Assembly (NCBI GenBank): GCA_964369315.1 | Contig: CAYJEJ010000003.1 | Coordinates: 1-64,000, forward strand | Length of the DNA stretch: 64,000 nt | From: CAYJEJ01 sp964369315 | GTDB taxonomy: Bacteria > Pseudomonadota > Alphaproteobacteria > UBA3830 > JAIRWN01 | Reading direction: 5' to 3' | Part shown: positions 27,207 through 36,319 of the stretch, in pieces | Layout: each line of letters starts with the position of its first letter | Numbering within the stretch: the first letter of the stretch is position 1 | Translations under genes and position numbers: made by a program | Notes under the pieces: model-generated | What the model saw: the letters and a program-made list of their open reading frames with translations, nothing else | Databases searched by the model: none | Told to the model about the DNA's origin: nothing

Positions 27207-27425
27207 ATGGCTAAAGACGATTTAATAGAATTTACTGGCGAGGTTGTTGAGGTGCTTCCCAATACTATGTTTAGGGTTAAACTAGAGAACGAACACGTGA
27301 TATTGGCACATGCATCTGGTCGAATGAGGAAAAATCGCATTCGCGTCTTGGCTGGCGACAAAGTTCATGTTGAGATGACCCCTTATGACCTGACCAAGGG
27401 GCGTATCACCTTCCGCGAAAAATAA
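27207..27425 (+). CDS. infA: Translation initiation factor IF-1
   Basis: IF-1 occupies the ribosomal A site in initiation. The 72-residue S1/OB-fold protein matches the family throughout: [19 protein letters not shown], then [19 protein letters not shown] and [14 protein letters not shown]. It is a single-gene unit with a terminator-like hairpin 73 bp downstream. Confidence 0.98.
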   Translation: MAKDDLIEFTGEVVEVLPNTMFRVKLENEHVILAHASGRMRKNRIRVLAGDKVHVEMTPYDLTKGRITFREK

Positions 27426-27497
27426 TTTTTTTTGATTACTATAGTCTAACTATTTATTTAGTTGGGGGCTGGGTTTTTTAGTTTATTGGATTTGGAG

Positions 27498-27518
27498 AGG
27501 GTTATATTAACCCTTTTT
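27498..27518 (+). terminator. Terminator of infA overlapping the kinase stop codon
   Basis: agggtta (27498-27504) pairs with taaccct (27508-27514), loop tat, then a T5 run. It can stop + strand transcripts of infA. The same bases hold the stop codon of the convergent kinase gene. Confidence 0.5.
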
Positions 27519-28730
27519 ATTTGCTGAGAATATTTTAGAAATACTTTCTTTCATTTCTGTAACACATTTAAACCTTTCATTGATATCAGGGTTCATTCCC
27601 TTGTTAAGAAAATCTTTGATTTCGCTATCCTTAATATTATTTATTTCATCATTATCATTTCCATCATTTAAAATAAAACGAATAGCTCTCGTAAGTGAAT
27701 ATATTTCATGCTTTTTATTATATTTATCAAATCCTAATTCTTTTAAAGAGGGGTCATTCCAGCATCCTTTGAATTCAGTATTTTTCGACGTCATTTTCAT
27801 GTCAGGGTCTTTTACTAATCCAAAGTCAGATATTTTTAAAACGATTGTATTACTAGGGTATTTTTTAAGTAAAATATTTTTTGGGCTTATATCTCTATGT
27901 AGATATGTTTCAGAATGAATGTATTCAAAAACTGTTAGTAATTGCAGGATTAACTTTCTTTTTATACATACTAAGGGATGTTTTTCTTCTTGCATATACT
28001 TGAGTAATGTACAATCCATATGCTCCATATTATAAGTATTGTTTTTATCATTATATTTGAAGACCTCAACAATATATGGCGAGCTCAGTTTCTTCATTGT
28101 TTCAAATTCTTTTTTAAATCTTTCTAAATCTTTTTCTTTTATGTCGTCCCTTGCTTTTTTTAGGGCAAAGTACTTGTCGTAATTATCATCATAATATTTG
28201 TATACTTTAGCATAAGAGCCTTCATCTATAAGCTCTAGCTTAGTATTAGAACAATATAAAATCATATTGTCGTCGGGTAGAAAAATTGCATCCCCATACA
28301 ATACTTCTATTTCTTCCATATCACTAGGGATTTTGCTACCATATGATTTTTTTAAAAACCCGTCACATTTGTCAATTATTTTTTCGTAGGAATCTTCAAT
28401 TTTAAATTTATATTTGGTACCATCAAGTGTTTCTTTTAAACGCTTAACTTTACCTATTACGAATTTTAATGAACGACTATCTTTAGCTAGATAATGTTCG
28501 TATCCTAAACGTTCATTCATAATAGAGAAGTAGTGCATTAATTTTTCATGCAAAATGGAAAAAATTATACGTAAATCTTCATTATCAAAACATTCATAAT
28601 AGTTGTAGAATTTTAGGTAATCATTATTTGCATCAGAGCAAGATAAATCGTGAGAGCAATTTTCTTGGTTAGTGTAGACCTTTTCTAATTCATTTCTGAA
28701 GTCTTTAAAATATTTCTCTATGTCTTTCAT
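27507..28730 (-). CDS. Hanks-type Ser/Thr protein kinase with novel N-terminal region
   Basis: The C-terminal half of this 407-residue protein is a complete eukaryotic-like kinase: glycine loop DEGSYAKVY (~169-177), catalytic Lys191 (FALKK), a helix-C Glu in KKEFETMKKL, HRDISPKN (278-285), DFG (302-304), and GCWNDPSLKE in the activation/P+1 region. The first ~160 residues are charged, helical and contain no membrane segment; I do not recognise them. No signal peptide is visible, so it acts in the cytosol or is exported by a dedicated system. It stands alone beside tRNA-Asp with A/T-rich flanks, suggesting acquisition. Possible roles include a host-directed effector or a phage-defence kinase; neither is shown. 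Confidence 0.85.
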   Translation of the reverse strand: MKDIEKYFKDFRNELEKVYTNQENCSHDLSCSDANNDYLKFYNYYECFDNEDLRIIFSILHEKLMHYFSIMNERLGYEHYLAKDSRSLKFVIGKVKRLKETLDGTKYKFKIEDSYEKIIDKCDGFLKKSYGSKIPSDMEEIEVLYGDAIFLPDDNMILYCSNTKLELIDEGSYAKVYKYYDDNYDKYFALKKARDDIKEKDLERFKKEFETMKKLSSPYIVEVFKYNDKNNTYNMEHMDCTLLKYMQEEKHPLVCIKRKLILQLLTVFEYIHSETYLHRDISPKNILLKKYPSNTIVLKISDFGLVKDPDMKMTSKNTEFKGCWNDPSLKELGFDKYNKKHEIYSLTRAIRFILNDGNDNDEINNIKDSEIKDFLNKGMNPDINERFKCVTEMKESISKIFSANKKG

Positions 28731-28841
28731 TATTTCTATTTTTGATAAATAAACATTACGGTCATAAGCATGATTTCTAATATATGCATACTATTATCAA
28801 CATAGTAAAAAACATCCAATTACATCGAATGAAAGGATTGG

Positions 28842-28918
28842 TGGCGGGAGCGACGGGACTCGAACCCGCGACCTCTGGCGTGACAGGCCAGCGCTCTAAC
28901 CAACTGAGCTACGCCCCC
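28842..28918 (-). tRNA. tRNA-Asp(GTC)
   Basis: On the complement, acceptor gggggcg pairs with cgctccc, stem ctggc/gccag holds loop ctgtcac (anticodon GTC), the T-arm carries ggttcgagtcc, discriminator G is followed by encoded CCA. Confidence 0.96.
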
Positions 28919-29057
28919 AATGAAGGTTAGGCTAGAGTATAATGCCGTCATAGTCAATGAAAATTTTGTAAAAATTCATCAAATTTAAAAGAATTAAATG
29001 TAATTATATGTTATTTTTATGATAATTTCAGTAAAACATTATTAATGGGTGTGTTGG

Positions 29058-30917
29058 ATGAACCAAGATTTTGAAAAATTTTCCAAACAAATGGCTAAAA
29101 ACATGGAGTTTTTTTGGAAACAGACAGAAAATAATATTGGTGCATTTTTCCAACACTTTGATTCAAAAAAAGACCTGCTTAATCCAATACTTAAGCCGAA
29201 CGTGTTTTTGAACGCGATAAATGAAGCGAATAAAAAAATCTTACAAGACCCAGAAAAAGTAAAAACATATGTGGAGGATATTTTTTCCAAGTGGTTTGAG
29301 CTGAGCGACTATTTTATCAAAAAAACCAAGGGAGAGGACGCATCCCCAGTTATTACGCCGACCAAGGCAGACCGTCGGTTTAAGGACAAGTCGTGGGAGA
29401 GCAACCCAATATTAGACTTCACTAAGCAGTGGCACCTGATTCTCATCGATTGGATGCGGGGGGTTTATGCTGACTTGGATGTTGATGAACGTGTGAAGTT
29501 AAAAATAGATTTTTTCATCAGGCAATTGGGTGATGCCCTGTCACCATCAAACTTTATGCAGTTGAACCCCTCGATAATAAAAGAAACCATAGAAACTGGT
29601 GGACAAAATTTGCTTAAGGGCTGGGAGAATTATTTAAACGACCTGAAAAGAGGAGGGGGCGTTCTTAAAATCACGACCACTGACCATGATTATTTTGAGC
29701 TGGGTAAAAATTTGGCGACCACCAGTGGTAAGGTTATCTTTCAAAACGAGATAATGCAGTTAATTCAATATAAAAGCACAACCGATAAGGTCTATAAAGT
29801 TCCTTTGCTGATAATCCCGCCTTGGATTAATAAGTATTACATTCTTGACCTACAGCAAGAAAATTCATTGATAAAATGGCTTGTTGACATGGGGTATGAG
29901 GTTTTTGTCGTCTCGTGGGTTAACCCTGATGGCAGCTATGCGAAAAAGACATTTTGGGACTATATGCAGCTTGGGATTAAGGGGGCTGTTGATACTGTAA
30001 GCAAGATTACCAATGAAAGGGATATCAACGTTGTTGGCTATTGCTTGGGCGGGACACTGCTACTTTCGATGCTTGCGTATTATTCGCACCCTAAATGTAA
30101 GGAAAAATTAGGGGCAAACATCAAGAGTGTCACACTACTGACAACACTGACTGACTTTTCCAAGGCGGGGGACTTAGCTTTGTTCGCGGAAAAAGAACAT
30201 CTTGATGAAATTGAAAACATCATGAAAAAGCATGGTGTTTTGGATGGTCGTCATATGTTCAACACCTTCAGTGCCATTAGAGCCAATGACATGATATGGT
30301 CATATTTTATCAATAATTATATGATGGGTAAAAAACCCTTACCGCACGATATTTTGTTTTGGAACGCGGACTGCACCAACCTTCCATATAGGCTACATGA
30401 CTTTGTTTTAAGAAAGCTTTATGGGAAAAACTTATTGTCAAAATCTGGTGGATTAAGTTTCAATGACGTGCCAATAGATTTGAAAAACATAAAACTGCCC
30501 GTATGCATGATATCTTGCAAGCTAGACCATATAGCCCCGTGGGAGGTTACTTATTCTGCTGTTAATCTGTTGGGGAGGAAACCAAAATTTATTTTAGCTG
30601 GCTCAGGGCATATTGCAGGAATTGTCAACCATCCAAACAAGGGGAAGTACGGTCATTGGGTCTATGACGGGGATGATTTGCCTGAAAATCCGTTGGATTG
30701 GCTAAAAGATGCAAAGGAAAAATCTCAATCTTGGTGGTTCAGTTGGTTAGATTGGCTGACCCCGATTAGCGGAGATAAGAAACCCGCACCAAATTTCTTG
30801 GGCAGTGAGGAGTTTTTGCCAATAGAGGACGCTCCTGGAAGCTATGTGAAGTCTGTGATAAAAAGCAATGAGCTTGATGAAAACACCCCAATTAATATAG
30901 AAAACGCTAATAGATAA
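29058..30917 (+). CDS. phaC: Class I poly(3-hydroxyalkanoate) synthase PhaC
   Basis: PhaC polymerises 3-hydroxybutyryl-CoA to PHB granules. The product (~619 residues) has the conserved N-terminal domain and an alpha/beta hydrolase domain with the lipase-box variant GYCLGG (Cys329), Asp490 in CKLDHIAPW, and His518 in AGSGHIAG, i.e. the full catalytic triad. VVSWVNPD and the tryptophan-rich C-terminus also fit class I. The ATG at 29058 is preferred over a GTG three codons upstream. No phasin or PhaB gene adjoins it. Confidence 0.96.
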   Translation: MNQDFEKFSKQMAKNMEFFWKQTENNIGAFFQHFDSKKDLLNPILKPNVFLNAINEANKKILQDPEKVKTYVEDIFSKWFELSDYFIKKTKGEDASPVITPTKADRRFKDKSWESNPILDFTKQWHLILIDWMRGVYADLDVDERVKLKIDFFIRQLGDALSPSNFMQLNPSIIKETIETGGQNLLKGWENYLNDLKRGGGVLKITTTDHDYFELGKNLATTSGKVIFQNEIMQLIQYKSTTDKVYKVPLLIIPPWINKYYILDLQQENSLIKWLVDMGYEVFVVSWVNPDGSYAKKTFWDYMQLGIKGAVDTVSKITNERDINVVGYCLGGTLLLSMLAYYSHPKCKEKLGANIKSVTLLTTLTDFSKAGDLALFAEKEHLDEIENIMKKHGVLDGRHMFNTFSAIRANDMIWSYFINNYMMGKKPLPHDILFWNADCTNLPYRLHDFVLRKLYGKNLLSKSGGLSFNDVPIDLKNIKLPVCMISCKLDHIAPWEVTYSAVNLLGRKPKFILAGSGHIAGIVNHPNKGKYGHWVYDGDDLPENPLDWLKDAKEKSQSWWFSWLDWLTPISGDKKPAPNFLGSEEFLPIEDAPGSYVKSVIKSNELDENTPINIENANR

Positions 30918-30939
30918 TATTTAGAGGACGCAGAGCATT

Positions 30940-31416
30940 ATGATTAAAAAAAATTCATTTAAATCTATTTTATTAAATATTATTTTATTTTTATCTATGA
31001 TTTGTCTTGTTGGTTGCAATAAATATCTCAGCCAAGTCCCCCTCGAGAGGGTAGATATCGTTGCTCGTGATGATGCGAACAATAATTTCGCGACAGCAAT
31101 TGAACTCGTTGTTGTATTTGATAAGCATCTTGCTGGTATCATAGGGGCGATGAGTGCGAAGGAATATTTTCAAAAATCCAGTCAACTTAAGCTTGATAAT
31201 TGCGACAATATTTTAACATGGCGGTGGGAGGTGGTGCCAGGTCAGGTTATATATAAAACAGACATTAAATATGAACGGCATCACCCCGTGGCAGGGTTTT
31301 TGTTTGCTCGTTACTATAGCGATGCCCCGCACAGGGTTAAGCTTGCTAAACAGTTTGCTGTGAAGGTTGTGTTAAATAGCGACACATTTGTGATTGAGAA
31401 TATTAAAACTGATTAA
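30940..31416 (+). CDS. Small lipoprotein, TssJ-like in outline
   Basis: This 158-residue protein has a signal peptide ending in a lipobox (LVGC, Cys26), so it should be lipidated in the envelope. The mature part reads as a beta sandwich, with ATAIELVVVFD, a M-x-A-K-E-Y-F helix, VVPGQ and AGFLFARYYSDAPHRV. That order (strand, helix, V-x-P-G-x, A-x-x-x-A-x-Y/F-R) recalls TssJ, the outer-membrane lipoprotein of type VI secretion, but no other T6SS gene is nearby, so the family assignment is tentative. It starts 22 bp after phaC with an AGAGGA site. Confidence 0.55.
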   Translation: MIKKNSFKSILLNIILFLSMICLVGCNKYLSQVPLERVDIVARDDANNNFATAIELVVVFDKHLAGIIGAMSAKEYFQKSSQLKLDNCDNILTWRWEVVPGQVIYKTDIKYERHHPVAGFLFARYYSDAPHRVKLAKQFAVKVVLNSDTFVIENIKTD

Positions 31417-31552
31417 TATTTGGTCATAAAAATTATAGCATATCAAGATATGGTTCATTCTGCGTCATATATACTTGAAAAATCTGTCTTATTATATTTT
31501 GTTTAACCTTAAGTGATTAAAATAACCACATATGGTGTTATGTGGGGAATTT

Positions 31553-32101
31553 ATGTTTTTTATTCAAGGTTTGTCGCATCTATGCTGGGTGTTATTATTA
31601 GGGACTTTTGTTTGTTATGGCGAGCAAATTGACCATAGCGTTGAGCATGTTCAAAATTTAAATAATGTAAGCAAATATTCAGAAGAAACAGACGATTTCC
31701 ATCATATGTATCTAGACCACGGCACAACCGCATTAGAGCACGCGAGCCAAATAAGGTCGCATAGAGCAGCGGCTGTTTTTCATGCGGATGAAGTTAAACG
31801 ATATAGAAAACATTTGGAAGAATATCAAAAAATTACTAAAAATAGTTCAATCAAACCAAGGTTGCATGGATACTATCGAAAACTCATTGAAAAAACAAAA
31901 AATCTTATTGAACATTATGTTAAAATAGAAAAACTACACAAAAAACTGCAAAACTCCCATGATAATCTGGGGCAACATAACCTAGAAGTTGCTGAACACA
32001 GTGTGAACCTGAGGGAGGTTACGAAACAGACAAGCCAAACCCACCAAGACATAGCAGCGATTCATAAGAAAATATCCCAATCAACGACAGGGGTTAATTA
32101 G
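31553..32101 (+). CDS. Secreted histidine-rich coiled-coil protein, unknown
   Basis: About 182 residues long. A signal peptide (MFFIQGLSHLCWVLLLGTFVCYG) is followed by an all-helical, strongly charged mature part with many His, Glu and Lys residues (for example DHSVEHVQNL, KRYRKHLEEYQK, HKKLQNSHDNLGQHNLEVAEHS) in heptad-like spacing, which suggests a coiled coil. The ATG at 31553 is favoured by GGGGA just upstream; an in-frame ATG at 31532 adds seven residues. The protease gene follows after 6 bp, so the two are almost certainly co-expressed. I recognise no family. Confidence 0.7.
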   Translation: MFFIQGLSHLCWVLLLGTFVCYGEQIDHSVEHVQNLNNVSKYSEETDDFHHMYLDHGTTALEHASQIRSHRAAAVFHADEVKRYRKHLEEYQKITKNSSIKPRLHGYYRKLIEKTKNLIEHYVKIEKLHKKLQNSHDNLGQHNLEVAEHSVNLREVTKQTSQTHQDIAAIHKKISQSTTGVN

Positions 32102-32107
32102 AAACAA

Positions 32108-33169
32108 ATGACGATTTATAGAGCTGAAAGTTTGTTAAAATGTTTAAAATTTTCTAGTTGCGTTGTGTGGTTTATTACAATTTTTGCTGTGGCCATCACT
32201 TTTGTGGGGGATAAGGTGTATGAGCCAGAATTGGTGGCAAAGGCAAATCAAAAAAAACAAGTTTGTAAGATTGTTGCATATATTAATGAACGAGGTAAAA
32301 CCGTCAGGTCGGTCGGGACAGGAACAGTCATCTCAAATTCATCTGGTAAAGTTGGGATTTTAACCGCAGCACATGTTATTGATGGTGCTCATAAAGTGAG
32401 TGTAGAGTTTTTGATAAATGGTGCAAAAATAGAGATTAATGACAGCAGGTTTATTAAATTTCCAAAATATAAAGATTATGGCTCCATTGACCCGCAGTCA
32501 CTAAAAACTGATTTTGCGTTGGTTTTTTGTAAATTGCCCGAGGGGATTCAGCCGATACCTTTGCAAAAATTAGATATGTCTAATATTGTAAAAAAGGCTG
32601 CTAAAGGTTTTTTTGCAACATTTGTTGGTTATGGTGATTTTGGGGTGTTAAGTCCTGATGGAACTGTAAAAATGGAAAATTCTCCTAGGCAAAAGAGGTT
32701 TATGGGTTGTCCCATATCACTTGCCCCTCAAACTAAACTAGAAATTTATGCCAATGTAATTAATGAATCTTTTAGCAAAGACCTAGCTCGGCAACTGAGG
32801 AAAAGTGCTAATAGCATAAATTCAGATGAAAAAACCTTTTTTAAAGCCTATAAACTGCTCAGTGAAAAAGGAATAAAAATCAATTTCAATAATTCCCACA
32901 TTCCCAACGCAATAATTTTACAAATCCCACCCTATAAAAGTAGGGCGATGTTGCCCAATATGTCAGGATTCACAAACCCAGGAGATAGCGGAGGGGCTCT
33001 TTTTAACGGTGAAAGCAATCAAATAATCGGCGTATGTGTCGCTGGCAGACCAGGTAGCGGGACAAAATATCACTTCACGAGATATCAAAGCTTTTTTAAT
33101 TCATGTGAAAACTTCAACGCCTTTGATTGGATTACAGAAAACTGTGATAAATATGGATATAACCCATAA
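32108..33169 (+). CDS. Trypsin-like serine protease with signal anchor
   Basis: This 353-residue protein has an N-terminal hydrophobic segment (~15-34) and then a chymotrypsin-fold protease domain with the full triad: His89 in TAAHV, Asp135 in TDFALV, Ser294 in GDSGGAL. An insertion of ~100 residues lies between the Asp and Ser strands (~190-280, KDLARQLRKSAN...). There is no PDZ domain, unlike DegP/HtrA. It should be periplasmic or exported. Operon with the coiled-coil gene suggests that protein may be its substrate, inhibitor or chaperone; that is inference. Confidence 0.85.
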   Translation: MTIYRAESLLKCLKFSSCVVWFITIFAVAITFVGDKVYEPELVAKANQKKQVCKIVAYINERGKTVRSVGTGTVISNSSGKVGILTAAHVIDGAHKVSVEFLINGAKIEINDSRFIKFPKYKDYGSIDPQSLKTDFALVFCKLPEGIQPIPLQKLDMSNIVKKAAKGFFATFVGYGDFGVLSPDGTVKMENSPRQKRFMGCPISLAPQTKLEIYANVINESFSKDLARQLRKSANSINSDEKTFFKAYKLLSEKGIKINFNNSHIPNAIILQIPPYKSRAMLPNMSGFTNPGDSGGALFNGESNQIIGVCVAGRPGSGTKYHFTRYQSFFNSCENFNAFDWITENCDKYGYNP

Positions 33170-33257
33170 GATATAAAGCAAGCACACCGTCAACTATAAG
33201 AAAACCACTCGTCCAATAAAAGACAGCTAGAAATAAGAACTTCAGTGAAACCCGTTT

Positions 33258-33563
33258 TTAATCTTTTTTACGAGGGGCAGATTTTTTTGGTGTTTCTCTC
33301 ATCTGTGGCATTGCAATAATTCCAGCTTTTCCTAAAAACAATGCAACTCGCTCACTTGGTTTAGCACCCTTTGATAGCCAATGTTGAACACGCTCAGTTA
33401 CCAAACGAACCCTGTCAGGATGTTCACTTGTAAGCATGGGGTTATATGTGCCGACCGACTCCATAAAGTTACTATCGCGAGGAGAACGCGAATCTGTGAC
33501 AACAATTTTATAATATGGAGATTTCTTAGCACCAAACCTTGCCAAACGTATCTTTACTGACAT
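33258..33563 (-). CDS. rpsP: 30S ribosomal protein S16
   Basis: The 101-residue product has the S16 signature MSVKIRLARFGAKKSPYYKI followed by VTDSRSPRDSNFMESVGTYNP. The family usually sits before rimM-trmD-rplS; here none of those follows, so the operon is broken up. The C-terminal Lys-rich tail (KKSAPRKKD) is typical for alphaproteobacteria. The ~215 bp upstream to metK contains nothing I can name. Confidence 0.97.
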   Translation of the reverse strand: MSVKIRLARFGAKKSPYYKIVVTDSRSPRDSNFMESVGTYNPMLTSEHPDRVRLVTERVQHWLSKGAKPSERVALFLGKAGIIAMPQMRETPKKSAPRKKD

Positions 33564-33777
33564 CTAAACCTTCTTTTTAAACCTTAAAACCATGCGTCAG
33601 TGACGCAACAAACAAATATTAAAACGCATCACGAATGATACCTATACCAAATATTTATAAGCATATTTACAAAATATGCAAGACAAAAACCGTCATTAAA
33701 AATACAATTTTAGCTCTCTAAACAACAAAAGCCCTATAATACAGTAAAATTAGCTAATAATACCAATTTCAAAACTG

Positions 33778-34956
33778 CTATTTGTTGGATTCAACGGCAA
33801 TAAGCAAGTCATTTGTCGCATCTGTTCTTTCCCAAGTAAAGCTGGGCTCTTCTCTGCCAAAGTGACCATAACACGCGGTTTTTTTGTATATAGGGCGTAA
33901 TAAGTCCAATTTTTTGGTTATAAAATATGGTCTTAAATCAAACACGTCACGTACTGCTTTTGTTAATAATTCATCTGGCAAGTCGCTTGTACCCATGGAC
34001 GAGACCATTAAAGACACTGGGTCGGCCACCCCAATGCAATAGGCAACCTGTACTTCACACTTATCAGCCAAGCCTGCTGCGACAATGTTTTTTGCTATAT
34101 ATCTTGTGATATAAGCACCAGACCTGTCAACTTTTGAAGGGTCTTTTCCAGAAAAGGCACCACCGCCATGACGACCAGTTCCACCATATGTGTCTTGGAT
34201 TATTTTTCGACCCGTTAACCCGCAGTCACCCATAGGACCGCCAAGGACAAATCGCCCTGTTTCGTTAATGTGAATTTTGCAGTCATTTCTATCAAAAAAA
34301 CCGGATGGTTCTAATACTGGGTAGATTATATTCTGTTTTATCCCTTCAAAGATGTCTTCGTTAGAAACATCTTCACTGTGTTGGGCGGATATTACGACAT
34401 TGTTAATTTTTATCGGTTGACCATTTTGGTATTCGAATGATATTTGAGTTTTGCCGTCTGGTCTTAAGAAATCCAGCTTACCCGACTTCCTGACAGAGGT
34501 TAGTTTTTTAGATAACTCGTGTGCCCAATATATTGGACAGGGCATAAGAGCAGGGGTTTCGTTGCATGCAAAACCAAACATCATTCCTTGGTCTCCTGCA
34601 CCCTGTAGCTCGGGTTTTATTCTATCAACTCCAATGGATATGTCTTTTGATTGCTCGTCAATAGAAGAGATAACAGCACAAGTTTTCCAGTCAAAGCCGA
34701 CGTTTGAGTCATCGTATCCTATTTCTTTTATGGTGTTGCGAACGATATTGGGAAAATCCACGTATGCATTTGAAGAAATTTCACCAGCAATTAACGCCAT
34801 GCCAGTTGTGACCAAAGTTTCACATGCGACTTTAGAGTTGATGTCTTGCTCAAGAAATGCGTCTAGTATTGAGTCAGATATCTGGTCTGCGACCTTGTCA
34901 GGATGCCCCTCTGTGACAGATTCAGAGGTAAAGATAGTGCTATTTTTACCAAGCAT
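33778..34956 (-). CDS. metK: S-adenosylmethionine synthetase
   Basis: MetK makes SAM from methionine and ATP. The ~392-residue product has [20 protein letters not shown] at the start, the ATP loop [30 protein letters not shown] and the final [14 protein letters not shown]. The ATG at 34956 is chosen because GGGGA precedes it and it matches family N-termini; an upstream in-frame start at 35007 adds 17 residues. I looked for a SAM-binding riboswitch upstream and see none. Confidence 0.97.
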   Translation of the reverse strand: MLGKNSTIFTSESVTEGHPDKVADQISDSILDAFLEQDINSKVACETLVTTGMALIAGEISSNAYVDFPNIVRNTIKEIGYDDSNVGFDWKTCAVISSIDEQSKDISIGVDRIKPELQGAGDQGMMFGFACNETPALMPCPIYWAHELSKKLTSVRKSGKLDFLRPDGKTQISFEYQNGQPIKINNVVISAQHSEDVSNEDIFEGIKQNIIYPVLEPSGFFDRNDCKIHINETGRFVLGGPMGDCGLTGRKIIQDTYGGTGRHGGGAFSGKDPSKVDRSGAYITRYIAKNIVAAGLADKCEVQVAYCIGVADPVSLMVSSMGTSDLPDELLTKAVRDVFDLRPYFITKKLDLLRPIYKKTACYGHFGREEPSFTWERTDATNDLLIAVESNK

Positions 34957-35032
34957 AATTTCCCCATAAAAATCAACTTTAACTCTGATAAAATTAGCAC
35001 TAAGCAAATGAAAAGTATATTAAGTTTTTTTA

Positions 35033-36139
35033 TTATTTAATAGTCAACCATGCCCTGTTTAATGTTTCATTAAATTGGTCGACGATTTCATTAAATTTAC
35101 GTTCTGTTGGATTTCCGTCTTTATCATAACCAATTTTCCTGCCCTCTTCTGTCCATGGCTTTGCCATTGTATCCCAATGTACGATATGGACGCTTTCCCC
35201 TTTTATTGCAACTCTAACTCCCATGGAATATCGATTTGAAGGGTATTGTTTCACATCTTTTTTGCACATGTTATCTTTATGTAAACGCTCAACAACTAGG
35301 CAATTGGCAGGAAAGTTATATTCAATAGGCATATACTTTATTTCTTCAAAATTATCTCTTAAATATTGCGTAAATATGAATTCTTCTAGACCAATATTTA
35401 TAAATTGAAAACGTTTGTAAGCTTCCGTCATATATTCAACTGAAGGGTCAATTTGTGCTATAAATGGATTTTGCTTGGGTTCAGTAAGCTCTGCGATTTT
35501 CCAAAAAACAACCCCTCCGCTAATATAACTCATAGAATGTGCAAGTTGGTAGAGACCACTGTTTTTTAATTGATTTTCCGTCCTTGATTGAATGGAAGAC
35601 CAATTTTTTAGATTATGACCGTGCAAATTGCATCCGATGAGAGTTTGTTCTTTTTTAACACACTCATCAAATAAGGTTACAAGGCTATTAAGAATTAACA
35701 AATCTGAATCTATCCACAAGAAATATTTAAAACTGTTTACTTCCGCATGTTTGAATACCTGTTTTTGCCACATTTCTGGAAAGCATAATCTGGTGAAGAC
35801 CAATACGTTATCGTCACGTTTATCGATTACACTAAATTTTTTCTTAAACTCTGTTGATTGATTTAAAAATTCTTCGGGTATTGGTTCAACAAAAACCTTA
35901 AAAGTATCATCGGATAAATTTTCTAATAATTTCGTGGACTGTTGCGAAACATCTTTGGTTAATACAGCGATTTGTTTGTCGGTTGAGTCCTGTAAGTCTT
36001 TTAATGATTGTATGACTGTTGCGGTATATGGTGCGTAGCCTTCATCCGTGATTAGTACAAAATTTTGTTGCATTGCAAAGCAGTTTGATGACATCACCAT
36101 CATCAATGTAAAGAACAATGAATTAATCTTTTTAAACAT
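35033..36139 (-). CDS. Signal-peptide-bearing GT8-like glycosyltransferase
   Basis: This 368-residue protein starts with a clear signal peptide (MFKKINSLFFTLMMVMSSNCFA). The mature part has a GT-A glycosyltransferase outline: LITDEGYAPYTATVIQSL like the first Rossmann strand of GT8, a DxD motif in FLWIDSDLLIL (144-146) for metal/UDP-sugar binding, and HIVHWDTMAKPW (~318-329), the GT8-type H...KPW element. Most GT8 enzymes of LPS synthesis are cytosolic, so export is unusual and fits a host-directed toxin/effector that glycosylates host molecules; a periplasmic envelope role is the alternative. It is a single gene between metK and a porin. Donor and acceptor cannot be read from sequence. Confidence 0.75.
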   Translation of the reverse strand: MFKKINSLFFTLMMVMSSNCFAMQQNFVLITDEGYAPYTATVIQSLKDLQDSTDKQIAVLTKDVSQQSTKLLENLSDDTFKVFVEPIPEEFLNQSTEFKKKFSVIDKRDDNVLVFTRLCFPEMWQKQVFKHAEVNSFKYFLWIDSDLLILNSLVTLFDECVKKEQTLIGCNLHGHNLKNWSSIQSRTENQLKNSGLYQLAHSMSYISGGVVFWKIAELTEPKQNPFIAQIDPSVEYMTEAYKRFQFINIGLEEFIFTQYLRDNFEEIKYMPIEYNFPANCLVVERLHKDNMCKKDVKQYPSNRYSMGVRVAIKGESVHIVHWDTMAKPWTEEGRKIGYDKDGNPTERKFNEIVDQFNETLNRAWLTIK

Positions 36140-36319
36140 AAAATACTCCTGAAAATTTTAAACACGCCTCATCTTAGGGCTAATTATATAAAATTTGGTT
36201 ACCAATACTTTTGATGAAATAAAACCTCATTAGCTAAAAAATTTTAAAAACCAATTCATGTTTTTTTAACTAAGTTTGAATAATGTGTTTTATGTATCTT
36301 TGAAAAGAGAGTGTTTTAT

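Noticed and set aside
30940..31416. Naming the lipoprotein tssJ
   Set aside because: The resemblance is limited to fold-like spacing and short motifs, and there are no other type VI genes in the window.
34957..35032. A SAM-sensing riboswitch upstream of metK
   Set aside because: The 76-bp gap is short and A/T-rich, and I cannot draw any of the known SAM riboswitch cores in it.
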